Positions 37,499-45,918 of a DNA stretch of 64,000 nt are shown in pieces. The DNA comes from Carbonatibacter sp965199245 (GTDB taxonomy: Bacteria > Pseudomonadota > Alphaproteobacteria > Kiloniellales > Kiloniellaceae): assembly GCA_965199245.1 (NCBI GenBank), contig CBDAQP010000003.1, forward strand, positions 558,001 to 622,000, in the 5' to 3' direction. Made by a program: the position numbers and the translations under genes. The notes below the pieces were generated by a model. It had not been told where the DNA came from and ran no database searches. It worked only from the letters and a program-made list of their open reading frames with translations. Numbering within the stretch: the stretch's first letter is position 1; every line of letters begins with the position of its first letter.

Positions 37499-38844
37499 CG
37501 TCGCGCCCCGGAGTTGCCCGACCCGGAATTCAGGGCAACCATGGCCTCTGCCGTTGCTTTCCAGCCCTGGTCAATCTGTTCGTCGGTGATGATATAGGGT
37601 GGCAGTTGATAAACAACATTGCCAAGGGGGCGAATCAACAGCCCTCGCGCCCAAAACCAGCGTTTCAGATCATGACCGAGGGATGATCCATAGCCGCCAT
37701 CGTCCACCACGGCATCACAGGCCGCGATTGTCCCACACACACGATGCGCGGTGGTCTGTTTGAGGTCGCGCAGATAATCCAAACCGCGTTGGTGCGCCCG
37801 TTCAATCCGCCCGAAAGAGTCCTGAATCTCCGCCGTTTGCAACAACGTCACAGAGGCCAGGGCGGCGGCACAGCCCAAGGGATTAGCCGTAAAGGAATGC
37901 CCGTGACAAAAGGCCTGATCGAACGTTTCCCCCAAAAAGGCCGCGTAAATGTCTTCGCGTGCCACCGTGACCGAGAGGGGGAGAAATCCGGCAGTTAGTC
38001 CTTTTGACAGACAGATCAAATCCGGAACGACCCCGATTTTTTCACAGGCAAAGTTGCGCCCTGTGCGTCCGAATCCGGTCATAACCTCGTCAAAAATGAC
38101 TAAAATTCCGCGCTGGCGCACACGTTCAACAACTGTGGCGACAAAGGCCGGGCGCACCATCCGCATTCCGCCTGCCCCCTGAACCAGTGGTTCCATAATC
38201 ACGGCGCAGGTCTGATCCCCATAGCGGTCGAGATGGTCATCCAGCGCATTCAAAACGCGGGATTCTTTTTCCAGGCGTTCCTCATCCTGTTCCCAGGTTG
38301 CAGGCCAGGGCAAAACATCAACGTGAAAAAGCAAATCTTTCCACGCCTCGAACATGCGCGAGGACACCCCCGCCGCCATCGCCCCGACCGTGTCGCCGTG
38401 ATAGGCTTTTTCCAGGGTCAAAAAACGCGTGCGCCGGGTCTGCGCCCTGTTGATGCAATATTGCCAGGCGATTTTCAGGGCGACCTCAACCGCTGTTGAT
38501 CCATTGTCAGAATAAAACACCCGCGACAGATCACCGGGCAACAGTTCTGCGAGTTTTTGCGCCAAATCAACCGCCGGACGGTGGGTAAAACCCGCAAAGA
38601 TCACCTGTTCCAGTCGCGCCGCCTGTTCTGCAATCGCGGTGCTGATTTGTGGATGGGCGTGACCGTAGAGGTTCACCCACCAGGATGAAATATAATCAAC
38701 AATCCGGCGTCCATCCGTCGTATGCAGAATAACCCCCTCCCCCCGTTCAACCGGAATGGGATCGGGGGCTGTTTGTGCCTGTGTAAAGGGGTGCCAGATA
38801 TATTTTTTATCCCGTTCGACAAGGTTATGCAGGTTTTCTGTCAT
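37495..38844 (-). CDS. bioA: Adenosylmethionine-8-amino-7-oxononanoate aminotransferase
   Basis: 449 residues; PLP enzyme that uses SAM as amino donor to make 7,8-diaminopelargonate. Seen: WHPFTQ near the start, SSWWVNLYGHAHP, YHGDTVGAM, IFDEVMTGFGRTG, and the PLP lysine in SKGLTAGFLPLS. I start at the ATG at 38844 (MTENLHNL), which overlaps the bioD stop as ATGA; the frame opens 40 codons upstream inside bioD without support. Confidence 0.95.
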   Translation of the reverse strand: MTENLHNLVERDKKYIWHPFTQAQTAPDPIPVERGEGVILHTTDGRRIVDYISSWWVNLYGHAHPQISTAIAEQAARLEQVIFAGFTHRPAVDLAQKLAELLPGDLSRVFYSDNGSTAVEVALKIAWQYCINRAQTRRTRFLTLEKAYHGDTVGAMAAGVSSRMFEAWKDLLFHVDVLPWPATWEQDEERLEKESRVLNALDDHLDRYGDQTCAVIMEPLVQGAGGMRMVRPAFVATVVERVRQRGILVIFDEVMTGFGRTGRNFACEKIGVVPDLICLSKGLTAGFLPLSVTVAREDIYAAFLGETFDQAFCHGHSFTANPLGCAAALASVTLLQTAEIQDSFGRIERAHQRGLDYLRDLKQTTAHRVCGTIAACDAVVDDGGYGSSLGHDLKRWFWARGLLIRPLGNVVYQLPPYIITDEQIDQGWKATAEAMVALNSGSGNSGARR

Positions 38845-39521
38845 GGTTCCTGTCCCGTCAAAATATCCGCCGCCCGATCCAGACGCGGCATCATCTTTTC
38901 GAGTGCAGGGGCCGTGACTCTGTCCAATATTGGCAATTCTGCCAGAACTTCGACCTGACCGCATTGCTCAATCGCGAGCCTATTCGCTGTGTTTTGCGGG
39001 CCATTCAGGATGACACCCGCGACATCAAGCCCGCGTGTACGCAGTGCCTCCAACGTCAGGAGGCTATGGTTAATTGTCCCCAGTGTCGAACGCGCCACCA
39101 CCACAACTGGCAAGCCCAGCCTCTGCATCAAATCAGTCATGAAATGGTCATCATCCAGCGGGACGAGTGCCCCCCCCGCGCCCTCGACAATCCAAAACAG
39201 ATCATGACCCGCCGGAAAGTCAATCGCCGCGAAATCCAGCATCGTCCCCACCCGTTTTGCCGCTTCGTGGGGGGAGAGTGGATCGGGATAAGACACAAAA
39301 GACGGTGCGAAATGACACGCAGGCAGGCCCGTCAATCGTTGCACCGCAGGTAAATCATGATCGCACTCTGGCCCCGTCTGCACCGGTTTCCAATAGCGAC
39401 CGCGTAGCCTGCGGAGCAAGGCCGCAGAGACCACCGTTTTTCCCACCTCCGTATCCGTGCCCGTCACAAAAACACCACGCGGGGCAGTGGGCGAAGACTC
39501 ACACGACGACTCAACAGGCAT
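38841..39521 (-). CDS. bioD: ATP-dependent dethiobiotin synthetase
   Basis: 226 residues. Closes the ureido ring of dethiobiotin using CO2 and ATP. P-loop GTDTEVGKT near the N-terminus, KPVQTGPECD, and the VEGAGGALVPL stretch are diagnostic. Two starts are close together; I prefer the ATG at 39521 (MPVESSCESS). About 54 bases separate it from bioC, the only real gap inside the operon. Confidence 0.94.
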   Translation of the reverse strand: MPVESSCESSPTAPRGVFVTGTDTEVGKTVVSAALLRRLRGRYWKPVQTGPECDHDLPAVQRLTGLPACHFAPSFVSYPDPLSPHEAAKRVGTMLDFAAIDFPAGHDLFWIVEGAGGALVPLDDDHFMTDLMQRLGLPVVVVARSTLGTINHSLLTLEALRTRGLDVAGVILNGPQNTANRLAIEQCGQVEVLAELPILDRVTAPALEKMMPRLDRAADILTGQEP

Positions 39522-39575
39522 GGGATCCCTCTCGCACAAAAGATTTTTTACAGATAATCCACCGGACGCATTTTT

Positions 39576-40361
39576 TCAAACACAGGTCACAAAAAAAACG
39601 CTGTAATCAGCAACAGGATTGTCCTGTTCAAACAGACGCACTGCCCGCCGCAACCGCGCCGGAGACACAACCCCCGCGTTTGCTTTTTGGCGATCCGCGC
39701 CGAGGCCGGAAAGCATTTTTAAAAAATCCCGCCCGGTGGCAAAGTATTGCTCGAAGATCTGGACGCGCACAGACGACCCCGCCCATCCGCGCATCTGTGC
39801 CAGGGTCGGATAATTACCCCCCTGCACCGTGAGGCCCGCCGCCGCAAGGGCCGCCTGCCACCGCCCGAACGACCCCGCCCCCAGCGTTGTAAAGACAATC
39901 TGCCCCCCGGGGGCCAACAGCCCCCGCAGCCCCGCAAGAGCCGTCGGAAAATCCGCAAACCACTGAAAAGCAAGGGAGGAACAGATCACATCAAAGCCCC
40001 CATAACGCCGCGCCCACTCGCGGGCAAAGGCGGGGTCTTCGCCATCCATCGTTCCATAGGTCACGGAACTGTCAAAGCAGCGCGCGGTTTCCCTGTACCG
40101 CGCCGCACAGGTCGCAACCATCGCCGGGGCGATATCCGTCACCAGCCAACATGCCGAGGGAAACAACGCAAACAACAGGCCGGACAAAGCCCCGGTGCCA
40201 CAGCCAATTTCAAGAATTCGGCGCGTTGCCTTGCCCTGGCGCGCGTGCCGAATATCATGATAGAGATGACGGGCGACCTGACGTTGAACATCTGCACAGG
40301 CATCATAGCTGTCCACCGCCGCATCAAAAGCATGGGCAACCGAGCGTTTCCATCGGGTCAT
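39576..40361 (-). CDS. bioC: Malonyl-ACP O-methyltransferase
   Basis: 261 residues. SAM-dependent methyltransferase that masks the malonyl carboxyl group so that the fatty-acid machinery can build pimelate. SAM motif I is LEIGCGTGALSGLL; the N-terminal VAHAFDAAVDSYDACADVQ segment is typical of BioC. It overlaps the upstream hydrolase gene by 4 bases. The BioC plus ester-hydrolase pair indicates the BioC-BioH pimelate route. Confidence 0.9.
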   Translation of the reverse strand: MTRWKRSVAHAFDAAVDSYDACADVQRQVARHLYHDIRHARQGKATRRILEIGCGTGALSGLLFALFPSACWLVTDIAPAMVATCAARYRETARCFDSSVTYGTMDGEDPAFAREWARRYGGFDVICSSLAFQWFADFPTALAGLRGLLAPGGQIVFTTLGAGSFGRWQAALAAAGLTVQGGNYPTLAQMRGWAGSSVRVQIFEQYFATGRDFLKMLSGLGADRQKANAGVVSPARLRRAVRLFEQDNPVADYSVFFVTCV

Positions 40362-41035
40362 GCACAGCCCCTTACGGACAGGAGGGCCTGCACCGCCAAT
40401 GCAACCTTTTGCGGATTATACAGAGGCAGGAAATGCCCGCCCTGTTCCGACCAGGACAAACGATCCGACCCGAAACAGGCCATGGTCAGGGCAGGCGAGG
40501 CAACAGGATCATCGCGACAGGCCAGGGCCTGCACCGGAACAGAGTCCGCGCATCCGCGCAGATCATCACAGAGCAGGGACTCCAGCCCCCACGACAGGGC
40601 ATCCGGGCAGAGGGGATCAACGACGATGCCTTCGTGTGCATAGGTCAGGCGATCAAATCCCGCACGGCGATGAAAATCTGCGACAACCCGGGCCGGATCA
40701 CGGTATAGGCCCTGTTTCATTGCCCGCAACACGCGGGTCTCAAGACCAACGGGAAAACTGTCGCGTTTTGCAAAACAGCGAAAGCTGTTACACAGCAAAA
40801 GAGGCACGCGCACAGAATGCCGGTGACACAGTTTCACGGCCAGAAAACCGCCCCAGGAATGGGCAATCACAGCACCCCAATCCTCCGCAAGGAACAGATC
40901 TTCGAGCGTGGAAAGGGAGGCATCGCGCGCAGACGGCGCAAAGAAAGACAGCGACCACGCGGGGGGGCAATGGGCCGCCAGTGGTGCCCAAAATCCTGTG
41001 CCAAAGCTCCAGCCACTGATGCAAAGAACCTTCAC
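40358..41035 (-). CDS. Alpha/beta hydrolase, probable pimeloyl-ACP methyl ester esterase
   Basis: 225 residues. Alpha/beta-hydrolase fold with a likely Ser-Asp-His triad at S60 (AHSWGG), D176 (CRDDPV) and H201 (QGGHFLPL). By position between bioF and bioC it should remove the methyl group from pimeloyl-ACP methyl ester, ending the BioC-protected stage. It is shorter than typical E. coli BioH (about 256) and the sequence is divergent, so it could be BioG-like or another of the non-orthologous esterases that fill this role. It overlaps bioF and bioC by 4 bases each. Confidence 0.78.
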   Translation of the reverse strand: MKVLCISGWSFGTGFWAPLAAHCPPAWSLSFFAPSARDASLSTLEDLFLAEDWGAVIAHSWGGFLAVKLCHRHSVRVPLLLCNSFRCFAKRDSFPVGLETRVLRAMKQGLYRDPARVVADFHRRAGFDRLTYAHEGIVVDPLCPDALSWGLESLLCDDLRGCADSVPVQALACRDDPVASPALTMACFGSDRLSWSEQGGHFLPLYNPQKVALAVQALLSVRGCA

Positions 41036-42237
41036 AGCACCCCCTCCTGCGCCAAAGTATCCGACAGGGCCAACAGAAAGCCGTCAATCTGTTCAAATGA
41101 ATGTCGGGCACAGGGGGTAACGCGCAGACGCGCGGTGCCTGCGGGAACAGCGGGGGGGCGAATGGCCCCGACCAGATAACCCCGGGCCTGCAAGCCACGC
41201 GCGACGGAGAGCACAACCGCATCAGCACCCAAAACCACCGGAACAATCTGGGTCGTACTGCCCAGGGTCTCAAGCCCCAGGACCCATAAACCGCGCCGCA
41301 GGTGATCTGCCAGGGCGTGCAGGTGTTTGCGTTCCTGATCCATTGTCGGGATTTTCTCAAGAGCCGCCGCCATTGCCCCCACCACCGCAGGCGGTAAGGC
41401 CGTTGAATAGATGAAACTGGCGCACCGATTGACCAGATAATCCCGCACAACCAGCGAACAGGCAACATAGGCCCCAAAGCTCCCGAAGGCTTTGCCAAAG
41501 GTTCCCATGGCCAGCTCTGTGCGCCCCTCCGAAGCCGTCGCCTGCGCACAAAGACCCATGCCCTGATGCCCGAGGACACCGCTGGCATGGGCTTCGTCAA
41601 TCATCAAAAAAGCGTCGTACCGGCGGGCCAGCTGTCTGAGTCGCGGGAGATCAAGCCGGTCGCCATCCATGGAAAAAACAGACTCTGTCACCACAACGCG
41701 CGCCCCTGCGTGGGGGATGGCGAGGAGCTGTTCAAGGTGGCTCAAATCATTGTGCCGGAATCGCCGTTGCCGCGCGCCCGACAACCGCACCCCGGCATAA
41801 AGGCTGGCATGATTGAGACGGTCGGTCAAAAGCTGGACGCGCGGAACGCCGCCGTCCATCCCGTGAACAGCCCCATCCAACAGGGTCGCGAGCAGGCCCA
41901 GATTAGCCTGAAAACCGGAATTAAAAATCAATGCACTTTGCGTTCCCTTCAAGTGCGCTAATTGACGCTCGAGCTTTGCAAACAAGGGATGCGTGCCGGT
42001 GATGAGGCGAGAGGCCCCGGCACCACTGCCAAAATCACGCACGGCGCGGGCGGCGGCATCCTGAATCGCGGGATCCTGGGCAAGGCCCAGATAATCATTC
42101 GAGGCCATATTGACACAGACCCGCCCGTCCTGCTCAATCATCCCCTCCCTATACAGGCGGGATTCGCGCAGGCGACGCAGGCGCGGGGCCTCAATCGCCC
42201 GCAGAGCATCGTGAACCAAATCGTGAAAGGACGACAC
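41032..42237 (-). CDS. bioF: 8-amino-7-oxononanoate synthase
   Basis: 401 residues. PLP enzyme condensing pimeloyl-ACP with alanine. Seen: NDYLGLAQDP, GSGAGASRLITGTH, FSMDGDRLDLP, MIDEAHASGVLG, and the PLP lysine in GTFGKAFGSFGAY. I chose the GTG at 42237, which has a strong AGGAGG 4 bases upstream; the upstream ATG at 42261 would put that site inside the gene. It is first in the nine-gene bio-cob run and divergent from the kinase at 42306. No BirA operator was recognised in the ~70 bases between them. Confidence 0.93.
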   Translation of the reverse strand: MSSFHDLVHDALRAIEAPRLRRLRESRLYREGMIEQDGRVCVNMASNDYLGLAQDPAIQDAAARAVRDFGSGAGASRLITGTHPLFAKLERQLAHLKGTQSALIFNSGFQANLGLLATLLDGAVHGMDGGVPRVQLLTDRLNHASLYAGVRLSGARQRRFRHNDLSHLEQLLAIPHAGARVVVTESVFSMDGDRLDLPRLRQLARRYDAFLMIDEAHASGVLGHQGMGLCAQATASEGRTELAMGTFGKAFGSFGAYVACSLVVRDYLVNRCASFIYSTALPPAVVGAMAAALEKIPTMDQERKHLHALADHLRRGLWVLGLETLGSTTQIVPVVLGADAVVLSVARGLQARGYLVGAIRPPAVPAGTARLRVTPCARHSFEQIDGFLLALSDTLAQEGVL

Positions 42238-42305
42238 GTCACCTCCTCTATAAAGGCGCACCTTACTCCCTCTGCCCCACTCACCCCATCACTTTTTGCC
42301 CAAAG

Positions 42306-43160
42306 ATGACGTTTGTTCAAAAAATACCGCAAAAACTGCACGATATTTTCCAGCGCGTCCCGGACTTGCAGGCTCTCATGCACACGCCCTATCGCCTTGT
42401 CCGTTTAGACAGTCGCAGTCATCAGGTTTATCAGATCACAGCGGGGGACAGGGCGTGGATTGTTCGCCTGCCCGATCAACTTGCACCCCCGGCGCGACAG
42501 GCAGAATTTCAGAACATTCAGGCCTTGAAAAAATTTTCCGGGGCGGAACAGCCACTGTACGCCTGTCCGACGGGTGTGCTGGTTTTTCGCAAAACAACAA
42601 ACAGCCGCACTCTCACCCGCGATGACCTGAAAACACCATCGCTTTTTAACGCTTTTCTTGACCTGCTCGCGCGGCTACACAACAGCACAATCCGCTTTGA
42701 CAATGTTCTCGACCCGCTGGACTGTCTGCGGCGCGATCAACAGAGATTAACGGCACAGGGTCAAAGCGTGCCTGCCGATTTTTCCGACTTGCTCGATTCT
42801 GGTGCGGCGGCACAGGCTCTCTATCACCCACTGGGCCTTGTCCCCAGCCACGGAGACCCGCACTGTGGCAACAGCCTTCTGCATCCTGATGGTACGATAA
42901 CCCTGTTCGACTGGGAATACTCCGCCCGCGCCCCCGCCCTGTGGGATCTGGCCCTGCTCAGCCTGATGGAAGATTTTACAAAAGCCCGGGATCAGGCGAT
43001 TCTGGACAGACTTGCCCTGGGCCAGAGACATGCTTTTTACGCGACCCGCTTTATGGCCGCGCTTGTGCTGGTGCTATGGGAGGTCAGCGCGGGAGACAAG
43101 GCAACAACAGAAAAATACAGCGAAAAAGCCCGTGCAGACCACAGTCTTCTTTTCCGGTGA
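42306..43160 (+). CDS. Choline/aminoglycoside-kinase-like phosphotransferase
   Basis: 284 residues of the APH/choline-kinase superfamily. The catalytic loop HGDPHCGN is at residues 182-189 and the metal-binding DWEY at 202-205, spaced as in choline, thiamine and ethanolamine kinases (LicA/ThiK type). The N-terminal lobe is short. The substrate cannot be read from the sequence; a small alcohol such as choline, thiamine or a sugar is likely. It lies 56 bases before pdxJ in the same direction, but I see no functional link. Confidence 0.75.
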   Translation: MTFVQKIPQKLHDIFQRVPDLQALMHTPYRLVRLDSRSHQVYQITAGDRAWIVRLPDQLAPPARQAEFQNIQALKKFSGAEQPLYACPTGVLVFRKTTNSRTLTRDDLKTPSLFNAFLDLLARLHNSTIRFDNVLDPLDCLRRDQQRLTAQGQSVPADFSDLLDSGAAAQALYHPLGLVPSHGDPHCGNSLLHPDGTITLFDWEYSARAPALWDLALLSLMEDFTKARDQAILDRLALGQRHAFYATRFMAALVLVLWEVSAGDKATTEKYSEKARADHSLLFR

Positions 43161-43215
43161 GCGGTTCTGTGGCAAAATTTGCGAGCAATATTTTTCAGTC
43201 CTGGAGACTCTGATC

Positions 43216-43968
43216 ATGACAACACTGAGCGTCAACCTCAACAAGGTTGCCCTGTTGCGGAACCAGCGCGATATTGGCTATCCTTGCATAATCGAGATGG
43301 CTCAAATTGCCCTCGCGGCAGGGGCGGGGGGCATCACCGTACACCCGCGCCCCGATGAACGCCACACCCGCAAAAGGGACGTGCGCGAACTGGCCCGGTT
43401 TTTACGCAATGGCCCGCCCGCTGAATTGAACATCGAAGGCTACCCCACCGCCGACTTTCTTGATCTGGTCGCAGAGGCCCAACCGCAACAGGTGACTCTC
43501 GTCCCCGATGCCCCCGATCAAAAAACATCCGATCACGGCTGGGATCTCAATACAGAGAGCGACTTTTTAACAGAAGTCATCGCCCGGATTAAAAATAGAA
43601 CAACGGCCCGTGTGTCGCTCTTTATCGACCACGAGTCCCCCGCGATCGCACAGGCCGCCGCCGCAACGCAAACGGATGCGGTCGAACTCTACACCGGCCC
43701 CTATTTCACCGCCTTTGGCACTGCCGATCAGGAGGCCACCCTCACCCTCTTTCACGCCACCGCCCACGCCGCGCACACCGCCGGACTGACGGTCAACGCC
43801 GGGCACGACCTCAACCTCGAAAACCTCGGGCCGTTCCTCAAAAAAATCCCCTGGATTGCCGAAGTCTCCATCGGACACGCCCTGACCGCCGACGCCCTGC
43901 TGATGGGCATGAAAAACACCGTCACCGCCTACGCCGCCCTCACCAAACAACACAACAACGCGGCCTAG
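43216..43968 (+). CDS. pdxJ: Pyridoxine 5'-phosphate synthase
   Basis: 250 residues. Condenses 3-amino-2-oxopropyl phosphate (made by PdxA) with deoxyxylulose 5-phosphate to give pyridoxine 5'-phosphate. TIM-barrel marks: LSVNLNKVALLRNQR, GAGGITVHPRPDERH, NIEGYP, VSLFIDHE, VNAGHDLNLEN, VSIGHALTADAL. I start at the ATG at 43216; the frame runs upstream through the kinase gene but is not family-like there. pdxA is also in this window (57660-58673), so both committed steps of DXP-dependent vitamin B6 synthesis are present. Confidence 0.95.
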   Translation: MTTLSVNLNKVALLRNQRDIGYPCIIEMAQIALAAGAGGITVHPRPDERHTRKRDVRELARFLRNGPPAELNIEGYPTADFLDLVAEAQPQQVTLVPDAPDQKTSDHGWDLNTESDFLTEVIARIKNRTTARVSLFIDHESPAIAQAAAATQTDAVELYTGPYFTAFGTADQEATLTLFHATAHAAHTAGLTVNAGHDLNLENLGPFLKKIPWIAEVSIGHALTADALLMGMKNTVTAYAALTKQHNNAA

Positions 43969-44004
43969 TCGCAGAAGACAACACCCCCTCATTATAAAAA
44001 ACAG

Positions 44005-44042
44005 CCCCCACCGCCAATAATTAGCGGTGGGGGATCTTTTTG
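44005..44042. terminator. Bidirectional terminator between pdxJ and the CRISPR array
   Basis: A perfect 10-bp GC-rich inverted repeat (CCCCCACCGC / GCGGTGGGGG, 9-base loop). On the + strand it is followed by ATCTTTTTG, ending the pdxJ message; on the minus strand by CTGTTTTTTATAA, which would end the CRISPR transcript after its last repeat. Confidence 0.8.
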
Positions 44043-44050
44043 TCGTGCGC

Positions 44051-45798
44051 TCTCATAAACGCCTTCATATGGCGGTGATCTTCAACCGCCAAGCCATATC
44101 ATCGATATAAAAACAGGTGCAGTCCGCCCTGATATGGCGGTGATCTTCAACTCCGCCATCTGCATTGTGTGCCAACTGCCCGGTGCAGTCCGCCTTCATA
44201 TGGCGGTGATCTTCAACCTGTGACAGCAAAAACAGCGGCGGCGCGTGAGGTGCAGTCCGCCTTCATATGGCGGTGATCTTCAACCCGTGTCCCGCAATTA
44301 TCGATTGTGCTGATGGTGCAGTCCGCCTTCATATGGCGGTGATCTTCAACCCACAAACACAGAGATAGACCAACTTAGGGGGTGCAGTCCGCCTTCATAT
44401 GGCGGTGATCTTCAACTGCTGCAACCTGCAATCTCATCAACACAGGGGTGCAGTCCGCCTTCATATGGCGGTGATCTTCAACCGCGATGACGAGATGGTG
44501 ATCACAGTTAAAGGTGCAGTCCGCCTTCATATGGCGGTGATCTTCAACTCGTTTGGCGATGATGTTTGGGAAATGTAAGGTGCAGTCCGCCTTCATATGG
44601 CGGTGATCTTCAACCACCGCCAAGACCAATTCCCCGCTGCGGCGGGTGCAGTCCGCCTTCATATGGCGGTGATCTTCAACTGGTGCGACGACCTTTACGG
44701 CAACAGCCCGGTGCAGTCCGCCTTCATATGGCGGTGATCTTCAACCGACAATAACAGAGGCATTGACCACGTTCCGGTGCAGTCCGCCTTCATATGGCGG
44801 TGATCTTCAACGGAAGGGACACACGAGTATTCCAGAAAAGCGGTGCAGTCCGCCTTCATATGGCGGTGATCTTCAACTATTATAACACAATGAATTTGAT
44901 AAATTCTGGTGCAGTCCGCCTTCATATGGCGGTGATCTTCAACGGGTTTATGCCGCCATTCAGCATTTTGGCGGGTGCAGTCCGCCTTCATATGGCGGTG
45001 ATCTTCAACTTTTTGATTTTCGAGGCCTGGTACGCCCAGGTGCAGTCCGCCTTCATATGGCGGTGATCTTCAACTGGCCGTGAGTGAGCCACCGCAGGGA
45101 ATCAGGTGCAGTCCGCCTTCATATGGCGGTGATCTTCAACTGCCATCTGCCCCACTCTTTCCGGTCATGGTGCAGTCCGCCTTCATATGGCGGTGATCTT
45201 CAACCCTGCGCCGACACAATCGCCGGTGCAGGCGGGTGCAGTCCGCCTTCATATGGCGGTGATCTTCAACATGGCCGGCATTTGATCTATCCGGATTTCG
45301 GGTGCAGTCCGCCTTCATATGGCGGTGATCTTCAACACTCCCACTGCAAAGTGACGTAATCCGCCAGGTGCAGTCCGCCTTCATATGGCGGTGATCTTCA
45401 ACAATATTGACGAGATTAAAAATCTTTTTGAAGGTGCAGTCCGCCTTCATATGGCGGTGATCTTCAACCCCGCTCCATTGTCCCAGAATAAAACAATGGG
45501 TGCAGTCCGCCTTCATATGGCGGTGATCTTCAACGAGTGCAATTTTTGCTAGTCAAAAATCTTTGGTGCAGTCCGCCTTCATATGGCGGTGATCTTCAAC
45601 GCTGGTCTCTCTATATGCTGGAGGACGTGGGGTGCAGTCCGCCTTCATATGGCGGTGATCTTCAACAAAACCAGACAGCCATGATCGAACCTTTTCGGTG
45701 CAGTCCGCCTTCATATGGCGGTGATCTTCAACGAGCGATGCCACGCATGAGCTCAGGCAGATGGTGCAGTCCGCCTTCATATGGCGGTGATCTTCAAC
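44051..45798 (-). CRISPR. Type VI-A CRISPR array, 27 repeats and 26 spacers
   Basis: 36-base repeats with spacers of 28-31 bases (nearly all 30). Read on the minus strand the repeat begins GTTGAAGATC, has a CCGCC / GGCGG stem around a short ATATGAA loop, and ends ACTGCACC. Cas13a crRNAs have this plan: the stem sits in the 5' handle and the spacer follows. From memory, the Rhodobacter capsulatus Cas13a repeat shares the ATCACCGCC and GGCGGACTG parts. The end far from cas13a is degenerate: the repeat at 44116-44151 has loop changes and the last one (44051-44086) has lost its outer third. This places the leader and newest spacer (45733-45762) next to cas13a and sets the transcript direction as minus. 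Confidence 0.97.
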
Positions 45799-45907
45799 AG
45801 ATGTCATATAAATTTCTGGACGGCAAGAGAAAAAAACCTTTTCGTGCAAGAAAAAAAGAGATTTTTTTGCCACATCCGGAGCCGTGACGGTCATTTTTTC
45901 TGTGCAT
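45794..45907 (-). CDS. Candidate 37-residue micro-ORF in the CRISPR leader
   Basis: Right after the cas13a stop codon there is a strong ribosome-binding site (AAGGAGG, 45918-45912) and an ATG four bases later at 45907. The frame runs 37 codons through the leader and stops inside the first repeat. The product is basic then hydrophobic (KKISFFLARKGFFLLP in its middle). No family is recognised. The Shine-Dalgarno match may be chance; it is listed because its placement is unusual. Confidence 0.25.
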   Translation of the reverse strand: MHRKNDRHGSGCGKKISFFLARKGFFLLPSRNLYDIC

Positions 45908-45918
45908 TCCGCCTCCTT
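45799..45918 (-). promoter_or_regulatory. CRISPR leader
   Basis: 120 bases between the cas13a stop and the first repeat, with four A- or T-runs of 6-7 bases, more A/T-rich than its surroundings. A -10-like TATATG lies about 10 bases from the first repeat, but I see no good -35 box, so the array may be transcribed with cas13a, from a weak leader promoter, or both. Confidence 0.6.

Noticed and set aside
42238..42305. Cobalamin riboswitch or BirA operator in front of the bio-cob operon
   Set aside because: The gap is too short for a cobalamin riboswitch, and no recognisable B12 box or biotin operator dyad is seen.
44375..45894. Minus- and plus-strand open frames rich in VEDHRHMKADCT or CSPPSYGGDLQ across the array
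   Set aside because: These are translations of the CRISPR repeats; the period equals repeat plus spacer and no start signals support them.
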